Below are positions 44,776-61,075 of a DNA stretch of 64,000 bases, piece after piece. This DNA comes from Panaeolus papilionaceus (taxonomy: Eukaryota > Basidiomycota > Agaricomycetes > Agaricales), in the NCBI GenBank assembly GCA_015501605.1, contig JADNRZ010000008.1, positions 1,116,001 through 1,180,000 of the forward strand, read 5' to 3'. Both the position numbers and the translations under genes were made by a program. How positions within the stretch are numbered: position 1 is the stretch's first letter; each line of letters starts with the position of its first letter. The notes beneath the pieces are model-generated. The model saw nothing but the letters and a program-made list of their open reading frames with translations. It searched no databases and had not been told where the DNA came from.

Positions 44776-46645
44776 CGTGTTCGTCTTAACGAAGCGGGCT
44801 TGTCAATATGATACTGAATCAAGACTTGCGCCAGGACAAATGATATCAAAGCCTCATCAATACTGATAAAGATGGATTAGGGACGAAAGGACGACGAGGT
44901 TGTTGAATTAAGGGGTTTAAAAGGTGGAAGGGTAAAGGAAGACTAAGACTTGATAGAATAAGTATGATCTAAGAGTAAGTAGTCTTCTCTAGACTCTAGT
45001 CTCTAGATACACTGAACAACGGATTTTGCCGAAGGCTTTGATGCAATGATTAGGACTTACACAGCTTGTAACCTGTCAACCCTGGATAAGCCTCACTCAA
45101 CAGCTTCCTCGCGGCAACAGGCTGCATGAAACATAAAAGCATTATGGCAACTACCATTAATCATTAATCTGACTCGGCCTCAATATATCTATTCTATGGA
45201 TACAAATAATAGCACAAAAGGCTGTTCGATATTCTACTTTTGCTGAGTCCTATTGGGGCGTGTTAGCCTATTCGACCGTTGAAATAGTCGTAGAAACCGC
45301 AGACTCACTGGCTGACTGGTGTGTATGAGCAGGCATAATTTCTCTTAAGTATGGCAATTAGCATAACTGGGCTTCAGTCCGTCGCATTTCAGCTTTCGAC
45401 CTAGGGAGCATGTGTCAGTTCTTTCAGAGACGTTGTCCGTGAAAATCGTTCTACTAACCCCAGCAGAACTGGCAGGCCATTTGTACCCCCCTAGGCAGTT
45501 TAGGTGGTGATGAGCCGCGCGCCCATCTATCTCCGTTTTCGCGCCTTTGTACGTTTTTGGACTAATTCAGCGACTTGCCGTTCAAGCACCTAGGCCACGG
45601 CATCAGTATAGCGCTCACACAAGCACGCTATCACGCCTGCACTACCAACCATCTTTACATTTTCATACCTTCTTTTCATTAATTTATTCAAAACCATTGT
45701 TCCATCTGTTGTTTCTTTGTTTCATATGACAACCTCCATCATTATTCAATTGTTTTCTCTTGTTGTAGATACATTTTCCAGTAGCTACAATATCTTTGTA
45801 TCTTAGCCTACCTGGAGAATTCAGATCATTCTTACTGCCCACATTTCGTGTCTAAGCTTGGTTTCACCCTCGTTTCGTCGTAGAAGTCATACCAGCCGTC
45901 GTCTGGTTCGTTTCCTATTGTATTTCGTCGTCTCTTTGTCTCTCAGCGTCGCCAGCCGTGTCTGGTTCGAGTTTCTTGCTCTTTCTTCGTCTCCTCGTCG
46001 TCCTACGTAGCCACCGTCGTTGGCTTTCGTTCCTAGTCGCCGCTGCTGTCGGTTTCTGTCTTTAGATCGCTTCGTTTCGTCTCTCAGTGTCGCTGTTGTC
46101 GACCTGAACCTCTCTCCATCGCCCTCAGCCTTTCTCTTCAAACCTCAGCTCTCCGGACCCCACAAATCCGTACACGAGCGCTCATTCTCATCACTCACCT
46201 CACTCACCAACGCCCTCACCCTCACACTTCGTTTCCCACCCACATTTTGGTTTTGTGTTCATTGCCCATTCCTCCTCCTACCGTTGCGCTCATCATCAGT
46301 GGATCAAACGAGAGAGAGTAATCCTGAAATTAGAATGTAAAACTTTTATAGAATTGGACGACAAAGAGTTGGTATGACCTACCTCTCCTCACCATAAAAA
46401 CCAGAAATCTTTCAAAAAATCTTTTTTTCTTCTTAAAGTTCTTTGTCCTCATATTATTCTCGTGCTTGATTTCAAATTTTTGAAATCTATTTTTTTTTTT
46501 CTTTTTTTTTTTTCAAACGTTTTGGTTACCTGGAATTTGATTTTTCTATTTTCTTTTCTGAAAGATATTATTACCACACGATCCTTAAATTGTCTTGACA
46601 GGAAAACGCTTGTTGTTTTCAACAGCCTCTCAGCTGTCCACCATC
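44776..46645. other. intergenic region between unit A and the TIR element
   Basis: About 1.87 kb. The first 190 bp are the duplicated upstream flank of the USP7-like gene. The 45860-46120 part is rich in cgtcgt/gtctctc strings and partly self-similar (gccgtcgtctggttcg and gccgtgtctggttcg). Poly-T tracts occur at 46490-46513. A plus frame at 46020-46340 encodes low-complexity Ser/Leu/Pro-rich sequence. I find no convincing gene. Confidence 0.45.
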
Positions 46646-46999
46646 CACCTAAGGGTCCCACACTATCTGGCAAATTAGCTGGCAGGACCAGGTCACTTTC
46701 GGCCAGCTAATTGGCCCTCATTCTTCTTAATTTATGTACTCCTGGAGATATACTCCAATATCTTTGGACTCGTAAATAGTGGTGTCCCGTGCGGCGTGCG
46801 TGTGGTCCCTGTAAGTGCCCGAACAGTGCTCCGACGTCCCTTTCCGTCGCCGATAGGTCCATCAATGGTTCCCACACATGTTGATGCGGACCAGACGCCA
46901 TCAACAACAGTGTTGGGACCCATTTGCTCGCTGTTTGACGCGTTGCGCAACGGTATATAGCTATTCCCTTCCGATTTCGTTGGTAATTTTTGCATATTC
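46646..46999 (+). repeat. left terminal inverted repeat
   Basis: Pairs with 48478-48821. The match is strongest over the outer 45 bp and persists to 'ttttgcatattc'. Confidence 0.85.
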
Positions 47000-48477
47000 C
47001 GGTAGAAACTGATGTACTATTAATATTTAAATGTACTAGGATTGCTGCAATATCACATTTATCCTTCAATGCATCAATTGTTCTAACTTTAACTGAATGA
47101 TGAAGCATAACTATTATATAACCATGTACATCTATGTAATAAGCCGTCTGCTAGATCTAAGCTGCTCTCAGGTCATGGAACTGTTCCATAATTTCAGCTA
47201 ACCCATGCTGCCAGCCCTTGCCAATGGGTTGGCCAAAATGTGTCAGCAATACATCACCATTAGGTGCTGGTGCAGATATCTTTTACAGACAAAACTTCTA
47301 CAGGAGGGATTTTGGGTGCAGCCGGTGGGATTTCTAACAAGCACACGACGAGCGCCTAATAATATGGACCACAAACTACTTGAAGTCTTTCACTCATCAG
47401 CCTTGCATATTGGACACATAGGTTCGCTGCCTGGACTTCTTATTCTTTCTCCGTCTTTGTTATTACTTTCTAAAATATATTAGGCACTCGTCTAGGCTAA
47501 TTCAAACCTGTGTGTACTGGTACCTCAATGGGAATCCATGTATGTATTGAAGGTGATTACAAAATAGATTGTATGTCAAATTAACAGCAAAAAGGAGTTA
47601 ATCGAGGAGACTGAATTCTACAAGAATATACACTCGTAGTACACCTTTGATTTAAAAAAAAGATCGTAGTAAACAGACCAGTGGATGAGGAGATACCAAC
47701 ATTTCGAGTGCTAAACATCAAATTCGTGCAAAGGATACTTGAGTCTCCTAACATGGATATTGATGGCTTCGAATGTTGACCATGATTTTACACTCGAAAG
47801 GCCATATCTCCACAACCACTGCTCCAATCTGCGTGGAGTCTTTTTCAGTCGACATGGAATGTTGTCTCTCATATCCTCGTAGCAATATTAATGCCGATAA
47901 TGCAAATTTTTGGAGTATATTCATCAAATACATTAAATTAGCGCCTGTCAAAAAACTACACAATTATAACCACGTTAATGGAACAAGTGTATAGTCGGAA
48001 CGCAATATTTCTTAACATAACATCCTAAAAATATTTATGCATTGAAAGTACGGTGCTAGAGCTTGTATGTGTGGTGGTATTGTCACCGTGGTATAGGCCT
48101 CCCTGTGACACCAACACTGACATATTCCGGCCCATGAATGCACACCACTGTTTATAATCCTCGCCTGTATGACTAATAAATGGGAAATAGCACTATTCTA
48201 TGCAAACATACCAGAGAAGTTCCTCACAATTGGCCACTATCAATTGAAAATAAATGGTGGATTATGGATGATTAGATAGAGATATAGCCATACAACCTAT
48301 GATAGGGGTTTTCTCTTGATACAGAGACACTGTAGCACCCCATAGAGCAAGGTGAGTGCGCTAAATAGGTGCTAGAAATGAAGATCTACTTATGGCCAAT
48401 GTTTCTTGTGTCACACATGTTACAGGCAACAAGTACATGTATAGGTGTATATAAAATGAATACACTATTTTCTACTT

Positions 48478-48821
48478 GAATATGCAAAATTACCAAGAAA
48501 ATCGAATGGGAATGGCTATATACCGTTGCACGACGCGTCAAACAGCGAGCAGATGGGTCCCGACACTGTTATTGATGGCAGCGGGTGGCTCGGGTCAGTG
48601 GGAACCATTGATGGACCTGTCAGTGATGGAAAGGGACATCGGAGCACTGTTCGGGTACAGGGGACGGCACACACGGGACACCACTATGTAGCTCCAAGTC
48701 CAAAGATATTGGAGAATATATCCAGGAGTACATAAATTAGGAAGAATGAGGGCAAATTAGTTCGCCGAAAGTGACCTGGTCCTGCCAGCTAATTTGCCAG
48801 ATAGTGTGGGACCCTTAGGTG
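48478..48821 (-). repeat. right terminal inverted repeat
   Basis: Reverse complement of the left repeat with small indels. Both contain a stretch around 'aaagatattgga' and 'gttgcgcaacgg/gttgcacgacg', so the arms have diverged somewhat since insertion. Confidence 0.85.
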
Positions 48822-48907
48822 CACCATCGTGTAATGAGTCAAAAACGTGTAAAATCAACCAAGGAGTAGGCTCGGCACAAGCCCCTTCGCTGCTGCGGTG
48901 TTTATTT

Positions 48908-49661
48908 GTAATACGAGTCTTCCGGAACTTATCACAAGCAACGGCGTATCTTATCCTTCGGCCATTCTTCAAACCTAGGAATGCCCAGTCCAGTTCTCTG
49001 AAAGTCGACGATTGGGTCCCGGATGTTAAGTCGAGCGCGTTCCCTGGGAGCAGTATTGGCAAGACGCAGGAGCTGAATGAGAAGACACATCCACATTTGC
49101 AGTTGGAGAGGACAATGACGAGTTTGTCGAGAGTGGAGCCGGGGGATCAGGTTTATTGTGAGATTATTTTTTCTTTCCATTTGTCACTCAGAACGTTGAC
49201 TCGTTTTTGAACAGGGCATTGTGATGTTATTCATGCTGTCGAAGGCAAACACGGTGGAAAGGGTGATTCATCGGTGTTGTATATCCCTACTGTACCTCTG
49301 ACGATTGGAAAGTGCGTATCTCATGTCCTCATTGCTCAAAAGTCGTTTGACCCCTCATTTTTTCGTCGTAGTGCGAGCTATCTCCGCGACCAAAGGATCA
49401 ACTTCTTATCTGGACTTCCTGCCCCGTGAGTACTTCCTTGTTCCCCTCTTTTGCATGACATTGATAATAACCCTTCATCTTCTATCTTATAGTGACTTCC
49501 CAGGTGGCGAGGGCGAATCCAAGTTCGTAGGCCGTGGCACGCCTGAAGATATCCTCACCGACGAAGGAAGACGCATGCTTGGATTGGAGACCATACAGGT
49601 TGATGCAAAGAAGGGACTTGGAGAGGAGTTTGTGAGGAAGGTTAATGAGGCGTTGCGTTAA
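48908..49661 (+). pseudogene. 5'-truncated DUF1479 copy (unit B)
   Basis: Homology to the complete gene starts at the 'RVFPNLSLASAYLILRPFF' segment (here RVFRNLSQATAYLILRPFF) and runs to the stop at 49661. Introns, splice sites and reading frame are retained ('WHCDVIHAVEGKHGG', 'FPGGEGESKFVGRGTPEDIL'). The first four exons, including the HxD metal site in 'GPHIDGG', are absent. The sequence just upstream is unrelated and ends at the TIR element. It cannot be an active family member unless fused to a new 5' exon. Downstream it is collinear with unit A. Confidence 0.85.
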
Positions 49662-50736
49662 TGATCTTTTTATCGTTGAGCACCAAGATGTGTTGTGGAT
49701 GGGCTAATGATATGTATCTTTATTTTCACTGTGGTTGATGACGAGTGCAGTTATAGATGTGTCTGTCCACTTTAGCAACAAGAAAAGAAGACCGTGCGTT
49801 TTTCGCCATGTTGTGTGGTGTGGCACCGATGTCGTGTCTTCTCAAGCAGATGTTGGTGATCCCAAAAAGTATCCAGAACACATGGCCTTTATGGATTATC
49901 TCGAACTATATTCAAGAGCAGTCAGGCGCTTACCGCAATACTTCTCTCAAAAACAAATCCCATGACCGCTATTTTTTCTGGACGATGAGGCGCCTCGTGC
50001 GCGCATCTGACCCGCCGCACGCCTTTCCACAACTCTCAGGGGATCCGCACGAGGTGGGTCCGCCGTTGTATTGCCCATGCGAGACTAGGTAGCGGTATTG
50101 TGTTTCCTCCTTCGTAGAGGAACAGTCGATCGACATTCGCGGCTGTGCGGGGTGCATGAAGACAGAAACGGGGATGTGGAGTCGCGATTTTGTAGCTCAT
50201 CGTGAGGGAGAGGTTTGTTCAAGCTAAATCTTGATAAATGACAAGCCAAAAATCGCCCACCCGCAGGAGTGCGTAGTCAGTTAGGTCGTCACTGGAGTCT
50301 TACATAAAAAGGTTTCTGGCATCCGCTCTCTCTTTCCCCCCCTTTCCTATGGCCTATTGCAACCACCAACAAATGGAGTAATGGGTGCCAACTCAAGCGA
50401 GAATAAGGGTTCAACAACGTCAAGATCGGTGCGTATTTACTCTACTTTCCGATACCGCATTTTTGCTGACCATTCTTTAGAGCAAGAAGGCCAAGAAGAG
50501 AAAGTAGTCCAGATACCCTTCTCTTGTTATATCCACTGGCATCTTTGCGTGTACCACTTGTATATTTGGTTTTCATTGTGGGAGTAATGGATAAGAAACA
50601 TGTCAATCGCACTACATGGATAACGATAGAAAAAATATAAGCATATAGTTGGCAAAGTACAATTATAACGAAAAGTGAATATAGTACGCATGAGATGTAT
50701 CAAGTAATACTAAAAAATAAGCTGGAATCCCAGTAA
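49662..50736. other. spacer of unit B
   Basis: Collinear with 39506-40540: the conserved block of unknown nature (about 49750-50240), a weakened TATA-like string (ttacataaaaagg near 50300), and the small intron-like start at 50380-50490. A 20-bp absence and a replaced end after 50520 distinguish it from unit A. No gene is supported. Confidence 0.45.
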
Positions 50737-54989
<4,253 letters not shown>

Positions 54990-55937
54990 CGTGTCGTTCT
55001 AACGAAGCGGATTTGTCAATATGATACTTGCAGACAATTTAAAACCATATCGAAGCCTCACCAATATTGATAAAGATGGATTAAGGACGAAAGGACAAGG
55101 TTGTTGAATTAGGGGGTTTAAAAGGTGGAAGGGTTAAGGAAGACTAAGACTTGATAGAATATGGTATATGTCAAGAATGGGACCCCTTACAAAGTCGTCT
55201 CTTGATACAGGTATATGCTATCTCATATCGCATACAGTTGGGTAAGGATATCCGGATTTGATACCTAACTAGCTGTCAGGACTCAATGCCTTTCCTTTGT
55301 TTGGTCACTCCTCTGAGCTCCAAAACTAAATAACAGCTATCTATATCTCGGAAACGATAGGCCGCTTTTCCAGCTAGTTAGATATTGATAGACCCACACC
55401 TTTAGGTTTTTATTCAGTTTTAGAGTCAAAGTGGCCGCCAAACATTGGAAAGCGATGCAATTCTCCTTCATTGAGAGGTTGGTAGTGATCAGCCATGGTA
55501 AGTTTATTTGAATCCTAGGGGTGCACAACATGAACACACCTTTACTTCAACCCAAAAGCTCCATCCATCATCATCCAGGCTCCTTCTCTGTACCAAAGCA
55601 GAGCGCTGACGCCCTTATATAATGTCGAGAGTGGTCACGATGACCCTGGAAGTTGATCGTCGACGGTGGCTTGTCTGTTGGGATCAACATCTGAATTGGG
55701 TTTAGGGGCAGGTAGGCTGTGTTGTTTGTTTGGTTCTAAAACTAAACAAAAATCCAGAAAATCCAAAGGTGTATTTTTCGCAAACTGGGTCTATTAATAC
55801 CTAACTAGCTGTCATGAAACTGGGTCTATCATCTTGAAAGTAGCTGTACATCAGCTAAAAGTTGCGGCTGTCTTTTAGCAGTTTCCAAGCAGTTTTGTTG
55901 CATGCAGATTTTCCTAAGCCCCAGATTTTTAGTACCG
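54990..55937. other. spacer between unit B and partial unit C, with short repeats
   Basis: The string tacctaactagctgtca occurs directly at about 55261 and 55799, and inverted at about 55371-55386 (cagctagttagatattgatagaccca against tgggtctattaatacctaactagctg near 55785-55813). The inverted pair would bound a roughly 440-bp MITE-like piece, but I see no clear target-site duplication. No gene is supported. Confidence 0.45.
55371..55813. repeat. possible MITE-like piece with about 26-bp inverted ends
   Basis: Ends cagctagttagatattgatagaccca and its near reverse complement. The interior has no open frame of note. The lack of an obvious target-site duplication keeps confidence low. Confidence 0.4.
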
Positions 55938-56684
55938 CGTGCTCTATTTTCAGGGCCTGGCAAGGCTAGACATGACTCTCGAGCACTGATCCAGGTGAAG
56001 GGACACTACGAGTCTTCCCGAACTTATCACTAGCAACGGCGTATCTCATCCTTCGGCCGTTCTTCAAACCTAGAAATGCCCAGTCCAGTTCTCTGAAAGC
56101 AGACGATTGGGTCCTGGACGTTGAGTCTAGCTCGTTCCCTGGGAGCAGTATAGGTAAGATGCAGGAGTTGAATGAGAAGACGCACCCGCATTTGCAGTTG
56201 AGGAGAACGATGACGAGTTTGTCGAAAGTGGAGCCGGGAAATTAGGTTTATTGTGAGATTTTTTTCTTTCCTTTTTGTCACTCAGAACGACGTTGATTCG
56301 TTTTTGAATAGGGCATTGTGATGTTATTAATGCTTCGAAAGTAAACATGGTGGAAAGGGCGCTTCATCGGTGTTGTATATCCCTACTGTACCTCTTGCGA
56401 TTGGAAAGTGCGTATCCCATTTCCTTATTCCTCGAAAGCCGCTTGACCCCTCATTTTTTCGTCGTAGTGCTAGCTATCTCCGTCATTGATAATAACCTCC
56501 CATCTTCTTCCTTAAAGCGACTTCCCAGGTGGCGAAGGCGAATCCAAATTTGGGCCGTGACACGCCTGAGGATATTCTTGCTGAAGAAGGCAGACGCATG
56601 CTTGGGCTGGAGACCTTCCAGGTTGATGCAAAGAAGGGACTTGGAGACGAGTTTGTGAGCAAGATGAATGAGGTGTTGCGTTAA
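55938..56684 (+). pseudogene. decayed DUF1479 3' fragment (unit C)
   Basis: Homology to the complete gene begins at 'ACSIFRAWQGW' (gcgtgctctattttcagggcctggcaagg). An in-frame stop replaces the Gln of 'EPGDQVYW' (gggaaattaggtttat). 'CDVIHAVEG' is corrupted (gttattaatgcttcgaaag), and the sixth exon and the short intron region before 'DFPGGEG' have lost bases. The final exon is readable to a stop at about 56684. More decayed than unit B and with its own differences, so an independent or older duplication. Confidence 0.85.
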
Positions 56685-57290
56685 TGGTTTTGTTACTGCT
56701 GAGTACCAACATGTGTTGTGGATGAGACTACTGATATATATGTTTATTTTTACCATGATTAACGGCGAGCACGATTACAGATGTCTGTCCACTTTAGCAA
56801 GAAGAAAAGAAGGGTCGGGCGTTCCTCGCCACGTTGTGTGGTGTAGCACCGACGTCGCGTCTTCTCAAGCAGACGTCGGCGATCCAAAAAAGAATCCAAA
56901 CCACATGGCTCAGACTGTATGGCGAGGCATGCGTTTAATTATCTCGAACCACCTTCCAAGTTCTATTCAAGAACAGTCAGGCGCTTGCCTGAATACTTCT
57001 CCCAAATATAATTCCCATGACCGCTATTCTTCTCGACAATGAGGCGGGGACTGCACCCCGTGTGCGCATCTGACCCGCCGCATGCCCTCCCCCAGCTCTC
57101 AGGTGATGCGCACGAGGCGGGCCCGCCATTGTATTGCCCATGCAAGACCAGGTAGCGACAGTGTGTTCCTTCCTTTGTCGGTGGAAAAGCCATAGATATC
57201 CGCGGCCGTAAGCGGTGTAAGAAGTCGGAAATGGGGATTTGGAGTCGCTTTTTTGAAGCTTATCGTGTGGGTGAGGTTGGGTTTTTGTAT
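55938..57290. repeat. segmental duplication, partial unit C
   Basis: Third copy of the DUF1479 3' end and the conserved spacer block (as at 39590-40070). It lacks the USP7-like gene and ends about 170 bp before the BTB gene. Confidence 0.8.
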
Positions 57291-57457
57291 TCTTTAAGCG
57301 CTGAAAGGTGATGGGGTGTCATGCTTTTTTTTGCGTCTCGAGGTGGTGGTGTGAGTGGGTTATATAGATGGAAGGGAGGGGATGGGGATTTTCAATTCTC
57401 GTTCCTTTATCACCATAAGCTTTTTTTTTCACTGTCCGCTTCACTAGCTTATTCGAG

Positions 57458-58261
57458 ATGTGTCATTGTGGTATGAGACACCATGACGAATATTTTGTTA
57501 AGGGCGGGGACTTTTACTTGAAAGTGAGTGCTCTCAGTTCTTTCATTCATTGTGAAGGCGGCTAATACTGCTCTTCAGTGCGATGACATCCTGTTTAGAG
57601 TCCACAGTTTTTTCCTACATCGCGACTCAGCGGTGTTCAGAAAAATGATTGACACTCCAGCTTGTTCCAGCAAGCCGTCTTGTGGGAAGTCTGAATCAAC
57701 GCCTTTCGAAATTAAATGTGCGACCGTGGAGGAGTTTGCCAAGTTTTGTTGGGTCATTTACAATAAGTACGTTCGTTTCATCCGTTTCTTCAGCTTGTCA
57801 TGCGTGTATCTACCGCCTTACACATTTATCTTCTTAGAACTTACTCCATCTACGATGCGACTCCGAAGCAATGGCTCAGCATCCTCAAGATTGCCCGTAA
57901 ATACGAGTTTGACGAGGCAACGAATTGCGCAATTCGTGGTTTGCTTGACGGAGAGACGTGTACAATGGACCTCATAAAACACTTCCAAGAACTCAACGTC
58001 CCACATCATCATCTTATTCCTCTATACGCGCATCTCTGCAGGCTTGAGAACGGCCCCGACGAAGACGACGTCAAGATCATCGGCACCAAGGTCGCCCTCA
58101 ACATTTTCCGGGTGCGCGAGTGCCTTCTCAAGGCCCTGTCCGACTCCAATCCTGCCCCTGTCCTCAAACACGTCGACGAGGACGACATCGTCGAGGCGAT
58201 TTGTTTGGTTTTTGGTTTCAAGAAACCGACTTGCAAACGTGGGACGGTGACATTTTGCTAG
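57458..58261 (+). CDS. BTB/POZ-domain protein
   Basis: Three exons (57458-57523, 57579-57766, 57838-58261) with GT..AG introns give 225 aa; an in-frame Met at 57473 is an alternative start. The protein opens with the agaricomycete BTB pattern: HHDEYFVKGGDFYLKCDDI, then LFRVHSFFLHRDSAVFRKMI (the BTB beta/alpha core). It continues with 'PFEIKCATVEEFAKFCWVIY' and the helical part 'WLSILKIARKYEFDEATNCA'. BTB domains mediate dimerisation and often Cullin-3 binding; this small BTB-only architecture is strongly expanded in mushrooms, and specific roles are not known. A TATA-like string (ttatatag) lies at 57360-57367, about 95 bp upstream. The frame is intact. Confidence 0.85.
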
Positions 58262-58383
58262 CTTTCTTGGGTTTTTAGTGGATTGATACTGACACACTCT
58301 TTTTTCCTTTTTTTATATGGTTGCTCCCCACTCTCACCTCCTCGACGTCGCCTCCCCCCGCCTTGCACCCTTCTCCGATCTAG

Positions 58384-59169
58384 GTGGGTACACGGCGAAG
58401 AAGCCGTGTGGCCGACAGTGCCACCAGTTCTAATCGCGAGGCTTTCGTCTGTTACGATCCGAGAGGGTACAGCAGGAGGTCGGGGTTGGCAGGGTCGCTG
58501 GCGGCATTGTCCATGCTGAGTTCGTTTAGTGGGCTTTCGAGTTGGGGGAGTCAGAGGCAGGTGCAGAGGCAGGTTCAGCAGCAACATCAACGGGGCTCGA
58601 TGAGGAGGCAGTCTCAGGCGATGGGGACTCAGGATATTCGTGTTCATGTGCAGCAGGTTCAGAGTGGGGTGACGATACAGGACATCGTTAAAGGGGCGGA
58701 GGGGGATGATAAAAGTCATGGTAATGTAACGTGGTTTGCTTGCATTTTTGGGGACTGGGTGTTAACCTTTTCATCTTTCATCTTTTTATGCCGTTTTTCT
58801 TTGGTGTGGTATGATACAGGCATCGCCGAAGCGCCCGACGTCGATGAAGGAGTGGCCGTGCAGGTGTATCCGGGGTCTTTTGCGGAGGTGTGGATCGAAG
58901 AGGGCGAGGGTGGCGAGGGTTTGAGTGGTCTGTTCGCCTCGTTCCGCCTTCCTGCCTTTTATGTCTCTTGTTCCCCTATTTTGTTGGGCCTTGCGAATGT
59001 TGTCAAATGTCTTTTTCCGGTTCTTCAGCTTGGCTTTCTTTTCTATAACGGCAAATTTATTTCTGTTCTATCCCCTCGTGTAACCCTTATTTTTGTCGCC
59101 ACAGCATGGACTTTTGGACTTTATCTTTCTACTTCACTTATTCCTTCCACCCCCATCTATTTCTTGTAA
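58384..59169 (+). CDS. hypothetical protein, Gln-rich (weak)
   Basis: An open frame of 261 codons beginning without a convincing start (GTG at 58384). It contains a Ser/Gly stretch, a Gln/Arg-rich segment (QRQVQRQVQQQHQRG), and after a probable intron (donor gtaatg near 58720, acceptor acag near 58819) an acidic tail with EAPDVDEGVAVQVYPGSFAE. The end of the frame (Leu/Phe/Pro-rich) looks like 3' UTR read by chance. It could be a real low-complexity gene whose true 5' exon starts at the ATG at 58318 (in another frame), or nothing. No family recognised. Confidence 0.3.
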   Translation: MGTRRRSRVADSATSSNREAFVCYDPRGYSRRSGLAGSLAALSMLSSFSGLSSWGSQRQVQRQVQQQHQRGSMRRQSQAMGTQDIRVHVQQVQSGVTIQDIVKGAEGDDKSHGNVTWFACIFGDWVLTFSSFIFLCRFSLVWYDTGIAEAPDVDEGVAVQVYPGSFAEVWIEEGEGGEGLSGLFASFRLPAFYVSCSPILLGLANVVKCLFPVLQLGFLFYNGKFISVLSPRVTLIFVATAWTFGLYLSTSLIPSTPIYFL

Positions 59170-59530
59170 TGTTCCTTGCCCTGTATTGTCTTGTAACGAA
59201 TGTGTATCAATCCTTTGTCCCCTCATCCATTTAATTTCAGGCCTGCATCCTTGAGAAATCACATTTATCTACGCGTCGTCGTAATAAATGCAGTCTCGAC
59301 ATTGTGGTTAATTAGTGTGGTCACAAGCAAGCGAATGTCATGGGCTTGACAGGGGCTGTGAATCATAATCATAGATGTCGGATCCAGTCACTGCCGCCCC
59401 GGTAGCCCACAGTGGTAGATACACCCTCACTTTCATAGTGACCTCGTTTCAACCCTTCTCGTGGCCAGCTGTTCTGTCCCAAACTCTGCTCGTTGTTCTC
59501 TAATACCATTCGCTACATGCTCGTTTCCAA
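59170..59530. other. intergenic spacer
   Basis: About 360 bp between the weak hypothetical gene and the sixth coiled-coil copy. Nothing specific is seen. Confidence 0.4.
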
Positions 59531-61075
59531 ATGAACCCAGATCCGACTAGCACTGCCAGAATGCTATTGAAAAATCCTAGGAAAACACGCCGTAATAAAT
59601 ACATCGGGCGGCCATGCTGAAAAGTCGGAAATTGGGGACATAAGACTCGAGCTTGAGACGATGAAACTCCAAATGAGGACTCTCATGGGTTCAGCGAACC
59701 GAGAAAGCCCTGTCGTGTCAGCAGATCATGAAGGTGCTGGGGGTAATGGCGGGGGAGGTGATCCCAGAGCGTCGAAGAGCCATGTCACAGGGACATCCGG
59801 AAGATCACAGGATGGAGAAGTCGAAAGGCTCAAAGCAGAGCTGAAGGAGAAATCATTGGATTTGAAGAGGTGCCAGGAGGATCTAAAGCAGCAAGCAGCA
59901 GCATTGGAGATTTCCCAGCGGGAAGTCAAGTCTCTTCAACGCGAGATGAGGTCACTCGAAGCTGACAGGCAAGAGCTGAAACAGGCCAACAGTGACCTGC
60001 ACCAGAGGCTGCTCGCAGTCGAGAAAGAGTTGGAGGATATCAAGGCGCTGGTGGATAATCGGGCGAAGGAGCTGCTCGATGCCAAGAAACCCCTGACTAA
60101 AGCGGACTTGATTTCGATCGAGGAATTGAGAGCACAGGTGGTCGCGCTTGACGACGAGATCCTTCAGGCTGCTGCATCGCTTGAGAAGACCGTTGTTCAT
60201 GCGGACTATGGCATGATTAGTGAAGGTGCGGCCAGTGTGTATGATGAGGCTGTAAAGCTGATTGGAGAGCCTCTTGCGATTACGATTGTCGAAGAGGGGG
60301 CGAGACCAAATACCATGGTGAATCCACTGCTGGTGCAGACTGTGATTCAAGTCTTTTTGACGAAGTTTTGCGCATCGAAGATTGGCCTCTGGGTTCCTGA
60401 TGACCCAAAGATATCTGATTTCTTTGCGACTGTGCATGAGAAAATCCTACGCACCAGTAAGAGATGTAGACTCTGATGTTGTGCTTGCCTCTTCTTATCT
60501 CCCTTACACTGTGCAGAGGAACTGGCTGCATCCGGACAATGGCATGCTCTGACCCAGATAACACCAGGCCAGATACTGCGAGCTGGATGGAGGACTCTAT
60601 CTCCAATCTCATAGACATATACTAGGCTGCAGCATGGAGGACGCCAGCCAGCTTCTCATTTGAAGCAAAGCTCGTGCGCATATTCAAAGCTGTTGAAGAC
60701 ATCCGCATCGCTATGGGCGAGAAAATCACCTCGGAATATATTCGACCCTTTCTCGTGCCTCCCAACTCTCAGTTCGATCCTAAGTGGATGGTCGACGGAC
60801 TTGCTGATGCGACCGTCCAAGTGGCAACTGGTGGACCTATACAACGCGTCATTGGCACAACTGGATTTGGGTTAAAGACATTGATCAGTGAACGAGGACC
60901 TGATGACGAGTTATTATACAATAGCGTGCTTTTGCCCAACGTCGTAGTAGAGTCCACCTTTCGACATGCCCTTAAACCCGTAGGTATAACTATGTGTGGA
61001 AAAGATTGTGTCGGAAAAATCAGAAAAAACATAAGAGCACTTTTATGGACTGTATATGTGCAGATAAGATCATAA
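59531..61075 (+). pseudogene. coiled-coil/CGK-tail family protein, copy 6 (plus strand, broken)
   Basis: The ATG at 59531 gives the family start MNPDPTSTAR but closes at 59620. The family helix EKSEIGDIRLELETMKLQM begins in another frame at about 59608 and stays open from there to 60476 (coiled coil, then KLIGEPLAITIVEEGARPN and 'FLTKFCASKIGLWVPDDP'). The family intron (donor gtaaga at about 60456, acceptor gtgcag near 60518) leads into ELAASGQWHALTQ. A one-base shift near 60590 and a TAG near 60622 then interrupt it. The tail resumes as SFEAKLVRIFKAVEDIRIAM and ends with MCGKD plus a short extension to 61075. At least two defects. It lies far from the main array and in the opposite orientation. 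Confidence 0.72.

Larger units (their letters stand above)
46646..48821. mobile_element. 2.18-kb element with long terminal inverted repeats, no transposase seen
   Basis: The left end cacctaagggtcccacacta and the right end (its reverse complement tagtgtgggacccttaggtg) are perfectly matched at the tips. The inverted repeats run inward for about 350 bp with scattered differences. The element is flanked by the 7-bp direct repeat caccatc (46639-46645 and 48822-48828), as expected for a target-site duplication. The interior (47000-48477) is AT-rich, and its longest open frames are under 95 codons and unrecognisable, so it is non-autonomous. The superfamily is uncertain: hAT and KDZ elements make 8-bp duplications, which is close but not equal. 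It sits directly beside the left breakpoint of duplicated unit B. Confidence 0.85.

Noticed and set aside
46020..46340. Open plus frame of 106 codons
   Set aside because: Low-complexity Ser/Leu/Pro sequence in a cgtcgt/ctctc-rich tract, also open in other frames; no start context, intron or family support.
46646..48821. Assignment of the TIR element to hAT or KDZ
   Set aside because: The flanking repeat is 7 bp, not 8, and there is no transposase; the superfamily cannot be decided from this copy.
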